Origin: Promethearchaeota archaeon
GTDB taxonomy: Archaea; Asgardarchaeota; Lokiarchaeia; Sigynarchaeales; SOKP01
Direction: 5' to 3'
Assembly (NCBI GenBank): GCA_030668025.1
Contig: DAOUUT010000003.1
Coordinates: 1 to 44,614 of the forward strand
DNA length: 44,614 nucleotides
The translations under genes were made by a program, and so were the position numbers. Positions within the stretch are counted from its first letter, which is position 1, and every line of letters begins with the position of its first letter. The notes under the pieces are model-generated. The model was not told the origin of the DNA and ran no database searches. It saw nothing but the letters and a program-made list of their open reading frames with translations. Below are positions 34,806 to 42,916 of this stretch, in pieces.

Positions 34806-36092
34806 TTGATATTGAAAATGTTGGATACAGCTAATAAAAAATTGGAACTAATGGCGCCTTTAAAAAACTATAAGTCCTTAAACGCCGTTATAGGTAAAGC
34901 TGATGCGGTCTATTTTGGAATAGAAGCTTTTAACATGAGAATGTTTAGCGATAATTTCAGATTAGAAGAATTAAATAATATTGTGAAAAAATGCCATAAC
35001 AATAATATTAAGGCTTATATGACTACGAACATAATAATATATGAAAACGAGTTCGACCTCCTCAATAATATTTTAGATAAAGCCGTAGAAGCAGAGATAG
35101 ATGCAGTCATAATTCACGACATTGGAGCTATTGAAATCGTCAAAGAAAAAGGACTACATTTTCACATCTCAACTCAAGCTAATATTTCGAACTATCGCTC
35201 GGCAAAATTTTATGAAGATTTAGGAGCCCAAAGATTAATTCTTGCTAGAGAATTATCTCTAAAACAAATTAAAGAAATAAAAAGTAAAATAAATAAGGCT
35301 GAAATTGAAACATTTGTGCACGGTGCCCAATGTACTTCGGTTTCCGGTCGTTGTTATTTCTCAGCCGAAACATGTGAGTCTCAAGAATATTCTGCTAACA
35401 GAGGAAGGTGTATTCAACCTTGCCGCAGAAGATGGCGCGTGTACGACGATCAATCAAACGAATTTCTCTATGACGGAGTTTTTTTCATCAACGCAAAAGA
35501 TTTGTGTTTAATCGAACATATCCCCGAATTAATAGAAGCTAAAATCGACGCTTTTAAAATAGAGGGTCGCATGAGAGACCCAATTTATATCGAAGAAACT
35601 ACTTCTTGTTACAAAGAAGCAATTGACGCTTATTACGATAATACATTTACCCAAGAAAAAGTCAAGGGGTGGCTCACACGATTAAGTAAGGTGTATAACA
35701 GAGGTTTTTCAACGGGATTTTACTTTGAGCGCCCAAAAGGAAGCGAAATTCAACGGGAATTTGATGGAAATTTATCGCATTATAAAAAAGTCGAAATTGG
35801 AAAAGTTCTTTCTTATTACTCAGAAAAAAAAGCGGCCAAAATACTATTAACTGCGGGTAAATTAAAATTGAAAGACGAGATTTTTATAATTGGAACCCAT
35901 ACCGATACGTATTTGCGGCAAATAATTAATTCACTCCAGATTAAACAAAAGAGTAACCTAACTGAAACGCCATTAGTTAAATCAAAAACTCAACGACTCA
36001 CTGTAGGTATTTTAGTTGATACACCTGTCAAAAAAAACGATAAAATCTTCAAACTCGAAAAAAAAATTGATTCTAATAATAGAATAAAATAA
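34806..36092 (+). CDS. U32-family peptidase / collagenase-like (YhbU/TrhP type)
   Basis: A 428-residue protein. KLELMAPLKNYKSLNAVIGKADAVYFGIEAFNMR is the classic U32 start (cited in pieces: LELMAPLKN, ADAVYFG). The Cys-rich signature FVHGAQCTSVSGRCYFS (about 166-182) continues with the four-cysteine patch around CIQPCRR. IDAFKIEGRMRDP follows, as in U32 proteins. Related enzymes (TrhP/RlhA) hydroxylate tRNA or rRNA with an iron-sulfur site and prephenate; others are annotated as peptidases. The role in this archaeon is open. The start is TTG 34806, or better ATG 34818, which begins MLDTANKKLE. It lies 100 bases after htpX in the same direction. Confidence 0.72.
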   Translation: MILKMLDTANKKLELMAPLKNYKSLNAVIGKADAVYFGIEAFNMRMFSDNFRLEELNNIVKKCHNNNIKAYMTTNIIIYENEFDLLNNILDKAVEAEIDAVIIHDIGAIEIVKEKGLHFHISTQANISNYRSAKFYEDLGAQRLILARELSLKQIKEIKSKINKAEIETFVHGAQCTSVSGRCYFSAETCESQEYSANRGRCIQPCRRRWRVYDDQSNEFLYDGVFFINAKDLCLIEHIPELIEAKIDAFKIEGRMRDPIYIEETTSCYKEAIDAYYDNTFTQEKVKGWLTRLSKVYNRGFSTGFYFERPKGSEIQREFDGNLSHYKKVEIGKVLSYYSEKKAAKILLTAGKLKLKDEIFIIGTHTDTYLRQIINSLQIKQKSNLTETPLVKSKTQRLTVGILVDTPVKKNDKIFKLEKKIDSNNRIK

Positions 36093-36150
36093 AAAAAAAA
36101 TTATAAGAGATTTCTCGAAAGGTTTAATATAAGTTTAAATTCGAGATTTA

Positions 36151-36585
36151 TTACAAATCTTCGGCTAAATCTTCGTAAGCTTCTAATGCAAGCTCGATAA
36201 TCTCTTGAAAGGCCATTGCATCTTGAAGATTACCTTCAACGGTAATGTCTCCAGCCATATATGCGCTTGTGGCGTCTACTTCGCCAAACAACATGCCTGA
36301 GCCAACTTCTTTTGTGGCAGAGAACGTAAAGGATGGGTTATCGACATCACCTTCTCCAAAATCCAAAGTTCCCTCTTTTGCTTTAAGCCAAAATTTCTTA
36401 TCGGCATCGGTAATATTCATTTGGATGGTTATGTCCATATCTTCTAGTTCCTCTTTTAAGTCCTCGTTCTCTACAGCAATTTGCTTGAACAGCTCAAAGA
36501 CTTTTAACGCGTCCATAACATCCGAGGCAGCAGCTCCAGCCTCAAATTTACCTTTCATTTCTTTTATTAATGCTTCATCAACCAT
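36151..36585 (-). CDS. SCP2 sterol-binding-domain protein
   Basis: A 144-residue acidic protein. The SCP2 pattern is clear: LKEELEDMDITIQMNITDAD, then FWLKAKEGTLDFGEGDV, FTFSATKEVGSGMLFGEVD, TSAYMAGDITVEGNLQDA and a final amphipathic helix. SCP2 domains bind lipids or acyl-CoAs in a hydrophobic tunnel, and archaeal copies are thought to handle isoprenoid lipids. The following minus-strand gene (36881) is a close paralogue, and two more distant ones lie at 38734 and 39342. No signal peptide, so cytoplasmic. Confidence 0.82.
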   Translation of the reverse strand: MVDEALIKEMKGKFEAGAAASDVMDALKVFELFKQIAVENEDLKEELEDMDITIQMNITDADKKFWLKAKEGTLDFGEGDVDNPSFTFSATKEVGSGMLFGEVDATSAYMAGDITVEGNLQDAMAFQEIIELALEAYEDLAEDL

Positions 36586-36880
36586 GATTTTTCAACCTTA
36601 TTTTTTGATTTTGTATTTTATTTAAGATTTTGATAGATTAAACAAATACTATAATGTATAACTTTTTACTATATAAAAAGGTTTTATTTCTTTTACTAAT
36701 TAGACAGTGAAATCCATAATTACTATAGTTTGATCGGGAACAATTTTGCAATTTATGTCGAATATTTCTTACTCTAAATTAGTAAGAATTAACGAAAAAT
36801 TAAATCTATAAGAAAAAAACAACTGAGAACTAAAATAAAAAATAAAATAATTTTTAAAGTTGATGGAAAATTAAGATAAC

Positions 36881-37315
36881 TTAAAGTTCTTCAAACATGT
36901 CCTCAAGAGCTTCTAAAGCGAGTTCAATAATCTCTTGAAATGCCATTGCATCTTGTAAATTACCTTCAACCGTGATGTCCCCGGCCATATATGCGCTTGT
37001 GGCATCTACTTCGCCAAAAAGCATTCCTGCGCCAATTTCATTAGTGGCGGAAAAAGTAAACGATGGATTCTCAACATCTCCTTCGCCAAATTCCATCGTG
37101 CCATCGTGTGCCTTCAACCAGAACTTTGCATCTTTGTCGGTAATGTTCATCTGGATTGTAATATCCATATCTTCTAGTTCCTCTTTTAAGTCCTCGTTCT
37201 CTTCCGCTACTTGCTTGAAAAGTTCGTATACTTTAAGAGTATCTTTTGGGTCGGCAGCTGCCGCTCCCGCGTCGATTTTGTCCTTAATTTCTTTTAATAA
37301 TGCTTGATCTACCAT
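36881..37315 (-). CDS. SCP2 sterol-binding-domain protein, paralogue
   Basis: A 144-residue acidic protein that is nearly the same as its neighbour at 36151 over the whole length. Shared stretches include LKEELEDMDITIQMNITD, FWLKAHDGTMEFGEGDVE, SATNEIGAGMLFGEVDA and AYMAGDITVEGNLQDA; many DNA stretches are identical too. This is a recent tandem duplication. A gap of 295 bases separates the two. Differences cluster in the first 35 residues and in the last helix, where this copy ends LEALEDMFEEL. The function would be lipid or acyl binding as for the partner. Confidence 0.82.
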   Translation of the reverse strand: MVDQALLKEIKDKIDAGAAAADPKDTLKVYELFKQVAEENEDLKEELEDMDITIQMNITDKDAKFWLKAHDGTMEFGEGDVENPSFTFSATNEIGAGMLFGEVDATSAYMAGDITVEGNLQDAMAFQEIIELALEALEDMFEEL

Positions 37316-37592
37316 TATTATTTAACCTCTTTTTAAATTTCAACCTATATTTTAATATTGACACTAATTAAATAATTAATGTTGTGATTTAAGATAAGTC
37401 GTTTTGATATAAAAAGCTTTAATCTTTTGCACTTACAAAAATCTTAAGGTTTTGATTAGGGTTCGGGAAGTCTGATACAAAAGATACTAATTTAATTTTA
37501 AGTTATAAAAAATATCTTATCATTAACTTTTTATGGATATCAATAGCTAATAATGGAATTATAATAAATTTAGATGCGGATATGAATAATGG

Positions 37593-37696
37593 CGCCCACA
37601 CCGGGATTTTCATCGCGTATGGTTTTCACACGCGGAGTTGAACCCGGGTCGAAGGAGTGACAGTCCCTAATGCTAACCGTACTACACTATATGGGC
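37593..37696 (-). tRNA. tRNA-Asp (GTC) with a T-loop intron
   Basis: On the minus strand the acceptor GCCCATA (37696 down) pairs with TGTGGGC (37600-37594). The D-arm is GTGT/GCAT, the anticodon arm AGGGA-CTGTCAC-TCCTT with anticodon GTC, and the T-stem CCGGG/CCCGG. A CCA is encoded directly after the discriminator G (37592-37590). The T-loop TTCAA...AT is split by 30 extra bases (37608-37637), so the mature tRNA has 74 bases without CCA. A TATA-like box lies about 26 bases upstream. Confidence 0.85.
37608..37637 (-). other. Intron in tRNA-Asp T-loop
   Basis: Thirty bases between TTCAA and AT of the T-loop. They fold into a hairpin with an eight-pair stem CGCGTGTG/CATACGCG and a five-base loop AAAAC. 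Removal restores a normal seven-base T-loop (TTCAAAT) closed by CCGGG/CCCGG. The exact cut could shift by two bases because TTCAACT would also be a legal loop. The archaeal splicing endonuclease is expected to process it. Confidence 0.75.
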
Positions 37697-37719
37697 TTTT
37701 TTAATAACAAATAGTTTTG

Positions 37720-37725
37720 ATATAA
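37720..37725 (-). promoter_or_regulatory. TATA-like box of tRNA-Asp
   Basis: TTATAT on the minus strand centred about 26 bases before the tRNA 5' end, the archaeal TATA-to-start distance. In such AT-rich DNA such matches are frequent, so the support is mainly positional. Confidence 0.3.
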
Positions 37726-37978
37726 CAATTGAAATAATTCCAAATATAAAAATTTTATTTAAATTACCCTCTATGCTATTATTCTACGAAAAGAAATGAA
37801 TTTTTGAGAAGAAGTTTTTTGAATGATAATTATAATCTATGATGGAATGGGCTAAAAAGACGAAGAAGTTAATACCATTTGTCTATTAAAAACTGAAATT
37901 AATTAATTAATAGGGAGAGCATTTTTACATTGTTGTTTTCTTATAAATATATTAATAATTTGAAAGCTTTAACTATGA

Positions 37979-38551
37979 ATGGCAGAAGGAAATATTAAAT
38001 TTATTGAAACGCAAAAGATCGATTTAACTGATGTTGAATTAACAGGAAGAATTTTAGATATTGGAGGTGGAGGAGAAGGAATTATTGGTCAACTAAAAGG
38101 TGAGTACGTAGTAGCCATCGATCGTCGCGAATCCGAACTCAAAGAAGCAGCCTCTGGAGATTATTTAAAGATAATTATGGATGCAAAAGATTTGAAATTT
38201 TTAGACGAGTCATTTGATACAGCAACGGCTTTTTTCACTTTAATGTATGTTCCCATCGAAAATCATCAAAAAATTTTTCAAGAGATACACCGAGTATTAA
38301 AAAAAGGCGGAGAATTCGTAATTTGGGATTTTCCAATTCCAAAACGAGAGACTCATGAAAAAGAGTTTTATGGTCTTTACCTTGAAGCCAAGATTAGAGA
38401 AAAAAATATATCAACCGGATATGCTACAAAGTGGGTTAAAGAACGAGATCTAGGATACTACACAAACCTAGGCGCCTCTAATGGGTTTAGCGTTGTAGAA
38501 AAATACCCTATCAATGGAATGTTCTATATAAGGTTTCAGAAGAAAGGGTAA
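37979..38551 (+). CDS. Class I SAM-dependent methyltransferase
   Basis: A 190-residue Rossmann methyltransferase. Motif I is ILDIGGGGEGIIG (about 24-36), with an acidic end of strand 2 (VVAIDRRES). Then come MDAKDLKFLDESFDTATAFF (motifs II/III) and EIHRVLKKGGEFVIWDFPIP (motif IV/V). The C-terminal part is short, as in small ubiE-like methyltransferases. Substrate unknown. The upstream 282-base gap separates it from tRNA-Asp on the other strand, and the next gene is a SCP2-like protein. The start ATG at 37979 overlaps no better candidate. Confidence 0.75.
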   Translation: MAEGNIKFIETQKIDLTDVELTGRILDIGGGGEGIIGQLKGEYVVAIDRRESELKEAASGDYLKIIMDAKDLKFLDESFDTATAFFTLMYVPIENHQKIFQEIHRVLKKGGEFVIWDFPIPKRETHEKEFYGLYLEAKIREKNISTGYATKWVKERDLGYYTNLGASNGFSVVEKYPINGMFYIRFQKKG

Positions 38552-38733
38552 AAGTTAGAAACTTTACCTAAATTTTCAACTTTAAATTTATTTCTTTAAT
38601 CAATAGAATTTTAATATTAGATTATTGGTTTAGGGTCAATTTTTTGAAGAAAAACACATAAATAGGAGTTATATCTTTTTAATTATAGGAATAAGGATTT
38701 TTAGTATAAAAATTTAGTAGGACATAAAATTAT

Positions 38734-39180
38734 ATGGCAGGTCAAAACCCTATTAATTTAATATTGGAAGATTTGAGTAAAAACGGCAAGAAATTTGAAT
38801 ATATTTTGGATAAAATCCTTAAGGCGGGGGTATCCATCATGAATAATACTGAAGAGCTCAAGGAGGAATTAATAGGTTTTGATGACATATACCAAACATG
38901 CATATTTGATGTGAATTTAAGCTATTGGCTCGAAGTTTCGCACGGTAAACTTCGCTACGAGAAGGGAGTTAATCCTCAGGCTTTATTCAAAATGGTTTTT
39001 AGTAAGGATTTATTTATTAAGATTTTAAAGGACGAGATAGGCGGCGCGGATGCGTTTATGAAGGGGGAAATTAAAGTAGAAGGTTCTCTCTCTCAAGGTT
39101 TGAGATATATTAAGCTTTTTCGAACATTTTTTAAATATTTAATCAAGAAAAATGGATTAAATTATTTAACAAGTATTTAA
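38734..39180 (+). CDS. Diverged SCP2-like protein
   Basis: A 148-residue basic protein with the SCP2 layout seen in the two acidic copies nearby: an N-terminal helix pair, then EELIGFDDIYQTCIFD, YWLEVSHGKLRYEKG, FKMVFSKDLFIKILKDE, GADAFMKGEIKVEGSLSQGL and a final basic helix ending RTFFKYLIKK. The invariant pattern A(Y/F)MxG.I.VEG is present. The basic charge and the missing acidic tail suggest a different partner or membrane contact. It is followed by a further diverged paralogue. Confidence 0.65.
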   Translation: MAGQNPINLILEDLSKNGKKFEYILDKILKAGVSIMNNTEELKEELIGFDDIYQTCIFDVNLSYWLEVSHGKLRYEKGVNPQALFKMVFSKDLFIKILKDEIGGADAFMKGEIKVEGSLSQGLRYIKLFRTFFKYLIKKNGLNYLTSI

Positions 39181-39341
39181 GCAGAAAAATTGGATTTATC
39201 TAATCTTAATATCCTTTTTATCATCGTTATATTATATAAAATTTTAAATAAGACATTCATATTTTGTTCATAGATTTATTTTAAGATTAAAGGAATTTTA
39301 TTAATTCTTAAGAATGATGTAAAATAAGCCGTTATTTTGCT

Positions 39342-39803
39342 ATGATTGACTCAAACACGATAGTAATGATGTTAAATTCATTAGAATCTACAGAGAATAA
39401 ATTTAAATCTAATTTAGATGAGTTAATTAAGTTGGGAATAACGATTGCCAATAATTCCAAAGAAATTCATGAAGATTTAAAGTTATACGAAGATATAATA
39501 TACCACGTGTACATTTATGACATTGACTATAACATATGGATAAAAAAAGTCGATGGTTTTTTAACTTATAACAATTCGTACTACGAAGCGAACTCAGAAG
39601 GGATTAATATCCTTCACCTCATCCTTACAAAAAAAGTTTTGAGAAAAATCTTAACTCGAAGGATTCAAGTAACAGATGCTTACATGAGGGGATTAATCAA
39701 AATTAGGGGATCAGATGAGTACATGAGTGGATTAATCAAAATTAAAAATATTTTAAAGTCTTTTTTTACTAATATGAATTATCTCACAGAAGATATCGAT
39801 TAA
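39342..39803 (+). CDS. Diverged SCP2-like protein with internal duplication
   Basis: A 153-residue protein related to the gene at 38734 (for example NKFKSNLDELIKLGITIANN against KKFEYILDKILKAGVSIMNN). The SCP2 segment YMRGLIKIRGS occurs twice in a row (DAYMRGLIKIRGS, DEYMSGLIKIKNI) through a 39-base in-frame duplication at 39675-39752. In the SCP2 fold this strand-turn lies before the last helix, so the duplication would lengthen that part. It may be neutral or may damage the fold. Lipid-binding function is inferred only from the family. Confidence 0.55.
   Translation: MIDSNTIVMMLNSLESTENKFKSNLDELIKLGITIANNSKEIHEDLKLYEDIIYHVYIYDIDYNIWIKKVDGFLTYNNSYYEANSEGINILHLILTKKVLRKILTRRIQVTDAYMRGLIKIRGSDEYMSGLIKIKNILKSFFTNMNYLTEDID
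39675..39752 (+). repeat. Tandem 39-base in-frame duplication in SCP2-like gene
   Basis: Units 39675-39713 and 39714-39752 share GATTAATCAAAATTA and the GAT-G..TACATGAG start, differing at a few bases. Each encodes 13 residues. Confidence 0.75.
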
Positions 39804-39889
39804 AAAATAGCTTTTACGAATATAAAAACTATGCAACAATTTTTTATAAATAATTCGTAACAATAATAAAATCAGAATTTTTTTACATT

Positions 39890-39964
39890 GGGCCTGTAAT
39901 CCAGCCTGGATAGGGTGCCCGCCTTCGGAGCGGGATGTCGCAGGTTCGAATCCTGCCAGGCCCA
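39890..39964 (+). tRNA. tRNA-Arg (TCG)
   Basis: The acceptor GGGCCTG pairs with CAGGCCC, the D-stem is ATCC/GGGT, and the anticodon arm CCCGC-CTTCGGA-GCGGG has anticodon TCG. The variable loop is ATGTC and the T-arm GCAGG-TTCGAAT-CCTGC. The discriminator is A and no CCA is encoded. There is no intron. A TTTTTATAAATAA stretch at 39841-39853 could be its TATA region. Confidence 0.9.
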
Positions 39965-40261
39965 TTATATTTTTAATTTTATTTTCATATTTGATTGATA
40001 AATGGCAATTGAATCGTTGTTTAATAATGATTTCCAGAAACTGTCGATAATCTCTCCCGCATTGTTGTAATGTTTAGCGTTTAATCTTTCTTCTGAGCCT
40101 TCTACTTTAGAATTAAAGAAATTGTACACACTATTGATGAATTTAGAATATTCGAAGGAGATAATTATTTTTTCGATATCAATCAAGTGGTTTATAAGGA
40201 ATTTTTTATTTTTAAACTGATTAACATATAGTTCTAAATCGAATTTCATTATATCTGACAT
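39965..40261 (-). CDS. Hypothetical helical protein
   Basis: A 98-residue protein with helices rich in Lys, Asn, Phe and Tyr (LELYVNQFKNKKFLINHLID and so on). The GEIIDSFWKSLL segment near 70-80 looks like a real helix. No cysteines, membrane segment or recognised family. Its stop directly abuts the 3' end of tRNA-Arg on the other strand. The frame is clean with two ATGs near the start, and composition is coding-like, but support is moderate. Confidence 0.45.
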   Translation of the reverse strand: MSDIMKFDLELYVNQFKNKKFLINHLIDIEKIIISFEYSKFINSVYNFFNSKVEGSEERLNAKHYNNAGEIIDSFWKSLLNNDSIAIYQSNMKIKLKI

Positions 40262-40541
40262 ATTTTTTATACACGGTTTTAATTTTGTGGTAAAATTTAT
40301 CTTTTTATTAACATTTTTGTTATGAAAAAATGTTTTGTCAAAAATATAATAAAATAGAGATTATTTAAATCTAATTGCCCTTTAAATTTGGTTTATCAAT
40401 GAAATATTAATTTCTTCATTAAGTAATTTTTACAACAAAAACGAAATGTTTAAATATTAATTCGTTCTAAAGTTAAATAACACACACAATTCTTTTTATC
40501 AAGGGGTTTTTTTACCACAAAAAATATAAGAAATATAAAAA

Positions 40542-41342
40542 ATGCTAGTATTAGAGGATGTTTATCAAAAAAAATTAGACCATCCAAACTCAATGGGCCT
40601 ATTGGGGGTTGGATTAGTCTCATTGAATGAAAATCATTATACTATTGTTTTTAGTAAGGGAATAAAGCGTTCTCTAATAAAATTACTAATCAAATTCTAT
40701 CGTTCTGAAATTCTTGAGAAAAAGGAAGGGAAAAGAATAAAGTTGTTAGGGGCTTATACAATTTATGCTCACTTTTATACAATTGAAGATGAAAGTATTT
40801 CTATATTCTATGTAAGTGAGACAGACAAGCTAATTAAATACGAAGGCCTTTGTTCGCTCTCAAGACAATTAATTAATTCATATTGTTCGAACGCCACATT
40901 TTCAGAAATCAATCAATTGTGCAAACGAGCTACGCCTAGTTCTAAAGATCTATCAGCTCTATTCGTAATAAGCACATCGGGGCTCTCGCTATTTACGAAA
41001 ATTAGAAAGGATAAAAAGTATTTGGCAGATAATTTTATAACGATATCAGGTTTTATATCAGCTATTTTATCATTTTCTAATGAAGTTATTGGAAAAAATA
41101 CGGGTGATACTCTTCAAGCAATTAATTTCAAAAACCAACAATTACTTTTAACGGTTAAAGAGGAAGTTATATTTGCGTATTTAGTTGAGGACTTTACAAA
41201 ATCAAAAAATGTTAAAAGATTTATGGAGTTATTAATGGAGGAGTTTCTAGACGATTATTGCAATTGTGTTGAGGAATTTAACGGAGATATAAGCCATTTT
41301 CGCAATTTTGAGGATTTAGTTGATAAATATTTTGATATGTAA
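40542..41342 (+). CDS. Longin/roadblock-like two-domain protein
   Basis: A 266-residue alpha/beta protein. Residues about 135-245 read ALFVISTSGLSLFTKIRKD, ITISGFISAILSFSNEVIG, then VIFAYLVED and MEFL-type helices. This is the five-strand, long-helix order of longin or roadblock (LC7) domains, as found in many Asgard proteins with a FvI...G..lf.k start and a GfisAi.sF helix. The N-terminal 130 residues look like a second, more diverged alpha/beta domain. Such proteins are thought to regulate small GTPases or traffic-like processes. No GTPase is adjacent, but a roadblock gene follows 142 bases on. Family assignment is by pattern. Confidence 0.6.
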   Translation: MLVLEDVYQKKLDHPNSMGLLGVGLVSLNENHYTIVFSKGIKRSLIKLLIKFYRSEILEKKEGKRIKLLGAYTIYAHFYTIEDESISIFYVSETDKLIKYEGLCSLSRQLINSYCSNATFSEINQLCKRATPSSKDLSALFVISTSGLSLFTKIRKDKKYLADNFITISGFISAILSFSNEVIGKNTGDTLQAINFKNQQLLLTVKEEVIFAYLVEDFTKSKNVKRFMELLMEEFLDDYCNCVEEFNGDISHFRNFEDLVDKYFDM

Positions 41343-41484
41343 TTGGGTTCTAATTTAGGTTTGAAAAAGCAAATATTTTTTTTTTACAAAAAAATTTTAA
41401 GTTCCATTCTTTACCGAAGATTAGTACTCTTAATTAATTTCACCCAAACATATTTATTATTAAAGACTTATAAATTAATTAGAA

Positions 41485-41841
41485 ATGACTGTTTTGATAG
41501 ATTTAGATTTAATTTTAGATTCACTTGTTAGCGAATTAGGGCCAGCAGTTTATTTCATATTGGTATCGTCGGAAAATGGAGTAATTAAAAAGGCTTATAT
41601 AAATGAGGAAGAGTTTAACAAAGCCTCTATTTCTTTAAATATTTCTCAATTATATGAATTAGCAGAGGAAATAACCGAAAGTATAGGTTTACACAGTCCA
41701 GATTTTAATATAATTCATTCTGATAATTTTTATATTTTATCTATAAAAATTCTCGAAAAGTTGATTATCCTATTAACTGAGGACCAAGTTGACGTGAAAC
41801 AAGTCTTCAAAATTATTAACCGTTCGATCGCTCCTCCTTAA
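41485..41841 (+). CDS. Roadblock/LC7-domain protein
   Basis: A 118-residue protein with the roadblock pattern. An N-terminal helix (LDLILDSLVSELGPAVYF) is followed by a strand ILVSSENGVIKKAYI, the long helix SISLNISQLYELAEEITESI, strands FNIIHSDNFYILSIKI and LIILLTEDQVDVKQVFKII. Length is typical for MglB-like LC7 proteins (about 110-130). These bind Ras-like GTPases such as MglA, or assemble with longin proteins. It follows the longin-like gene on the same strand and may act with it. The GTPase-like gene in this window (17667) is far away. Confidence 0.65.
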   Translation: MTVLIDLDLILDSLVSELGPAVYFILVSSENGVIKKAYINEEEFNKASISLNISQLYELAEEITESIGLHSPDFNIIHSDNFYILSIKILEKLIILLTEDQVDVKQVFKIINRSIAPP

Positions 41842-42004
41842 AATCTTAAACCATTCTCAAGACAAACTAAATCTATTGTAATTCAAATAGATCAAAATCA
41901 TATAATTAATATGAGAAAACTATAAAAATAATATAAATATTGGTCTCTTTAACTCATATATATCATTCAACTAATTATTTCATATAAAGAAGAAGTGATT
42001 AAAA

Positions 42005-42490
42005 ATGCATTACGAACGAAATGAATACAACGAAGGTTTTAGTATTTGTGGATTAATTATTGCAGGAGCTTTCTTGTATTGGGGTTTTAATAATTTGATT
42101 AATTGGGGGTTCTGGTGGTGGGCAGGTTTCATTTTAATTGCTATTGGAATATCCATAGTCTCAAGCCAAATTTATAAACTTACTAATAGAAGCAAACTAA
42201 GAACTGTCGTTAAACAAGAATTTGAGCAAAATCCTAACGCTTCAATTGAGGAAATTGCCAGTAAAACGGGAATTACCATTAAAGATGTCCGAGCAATAGT
42301 GTTAGACTTGAAGGCAAGAGGAGAATTAAGAGGGAAGTTTTCTACTAAAACAGGCGAGGCAAAATATATAGACGTTACAACTTCTAACAAAACTGAGCCT
42401 AAAGAAAAAGGGAACTACTGTGCAAACTGTGGCACACCTATTAAGAATGAGTCTGCATTATATTGCGCCTACTGTGGAGCAAAAGCTTAA
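42005..42490 (+). CDS. Membrane-anchored winged-helix / zinc-ribbon protein
   Basis: A 161-residue three-part protein. Residues about 12-52 contain two transmembrane helices (FSICGLIIAGAFLYWGF and WWWAGFILIAIGISIV). Residues about 62-105 look like a winged helix (VVKQEFEQNPNASIEEIASK and VRAIVLDLKARGELRG). The end is a zinc ribbon CANCGTPI...CAYCGAKA with four cysteines. It may be a membrane-bound transcription regulator or DNA-tethering protein. A second copy of this type begins at 44476, on the far side of the IS, so the two were a tandem pair before the insertion. Confidence 0.65.
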   Translation: MHYERNEYNEGFSICGLIIAGAFLYWGFNNLINWGFWWWAGFILIAIGISIVSSQIYKLTNRSKLRTVVKQEFEQNPNASIEEIASKTGITIKDVRAIVLDLKARGELRGKFSTKTGEAKYIDVTTSNKTEPKEKGNYCANCGTPIKNESALYCAYCGAKA

Positions 42491-42616
42491 CGAATAACAA
42501 ATAAATTTTTATTTTACTTTTTTTTAATTTAATTACTTTTAAATTCTAAATTAATAAATTCTAAAAATTGGACCATAGAAGAGATATATTTATTGTTTTT
42601 TTTATTTAATTAAAAA

Positions 42617-42700
42617 ACAATTGAGTGTATTTTTAAATCTATAAATAAACCTTATTTTTAAAAGTTTTAAATCTTATTCCGACTAAATTTCTGATTATCC
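42617..42700 (+). repeat. Left terminal inverted repeat of the IS
   Basis: Matches the reverse complement of 44381-44464 with mismatches at only four positions (34, 72, 74, 75 from the tip). Confidence 0.9.
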
Positions 42701-42916
42701 TCTTTTAAATTTTGTCGCAAAAATCGAGGATAGAGCTAGGTCCTAATAAGAAATCAAATAGTATATCAGTAATCCGCATTAATTATTCTAACTCTTAATT
42801 TTAAAAAATGAAATCAGTAATCTTTTGAGGGAAAACATTTGTTAAAGCGCCTTAATTCAACCAAAACATTTAAATAATCTCTTAATTTTATAATCATAAA
42901 AGAACGAGGAAAACAG

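Noticed and set aside
36245..37307. Open frames on the plus strand opposite the two SCP2 genes
   Set aside because: They are antisense shadows of strongly supported minus-strand genes and owe their length to codon composition.
39753..39965. Open frame of 70 codons on the minus strand (starts MGLAGFEPATSRSEGG)
   Set aside because: It is the antisense of tRNA-Arg and flanking DNA; this is a well-known false translation of tRNA genes.
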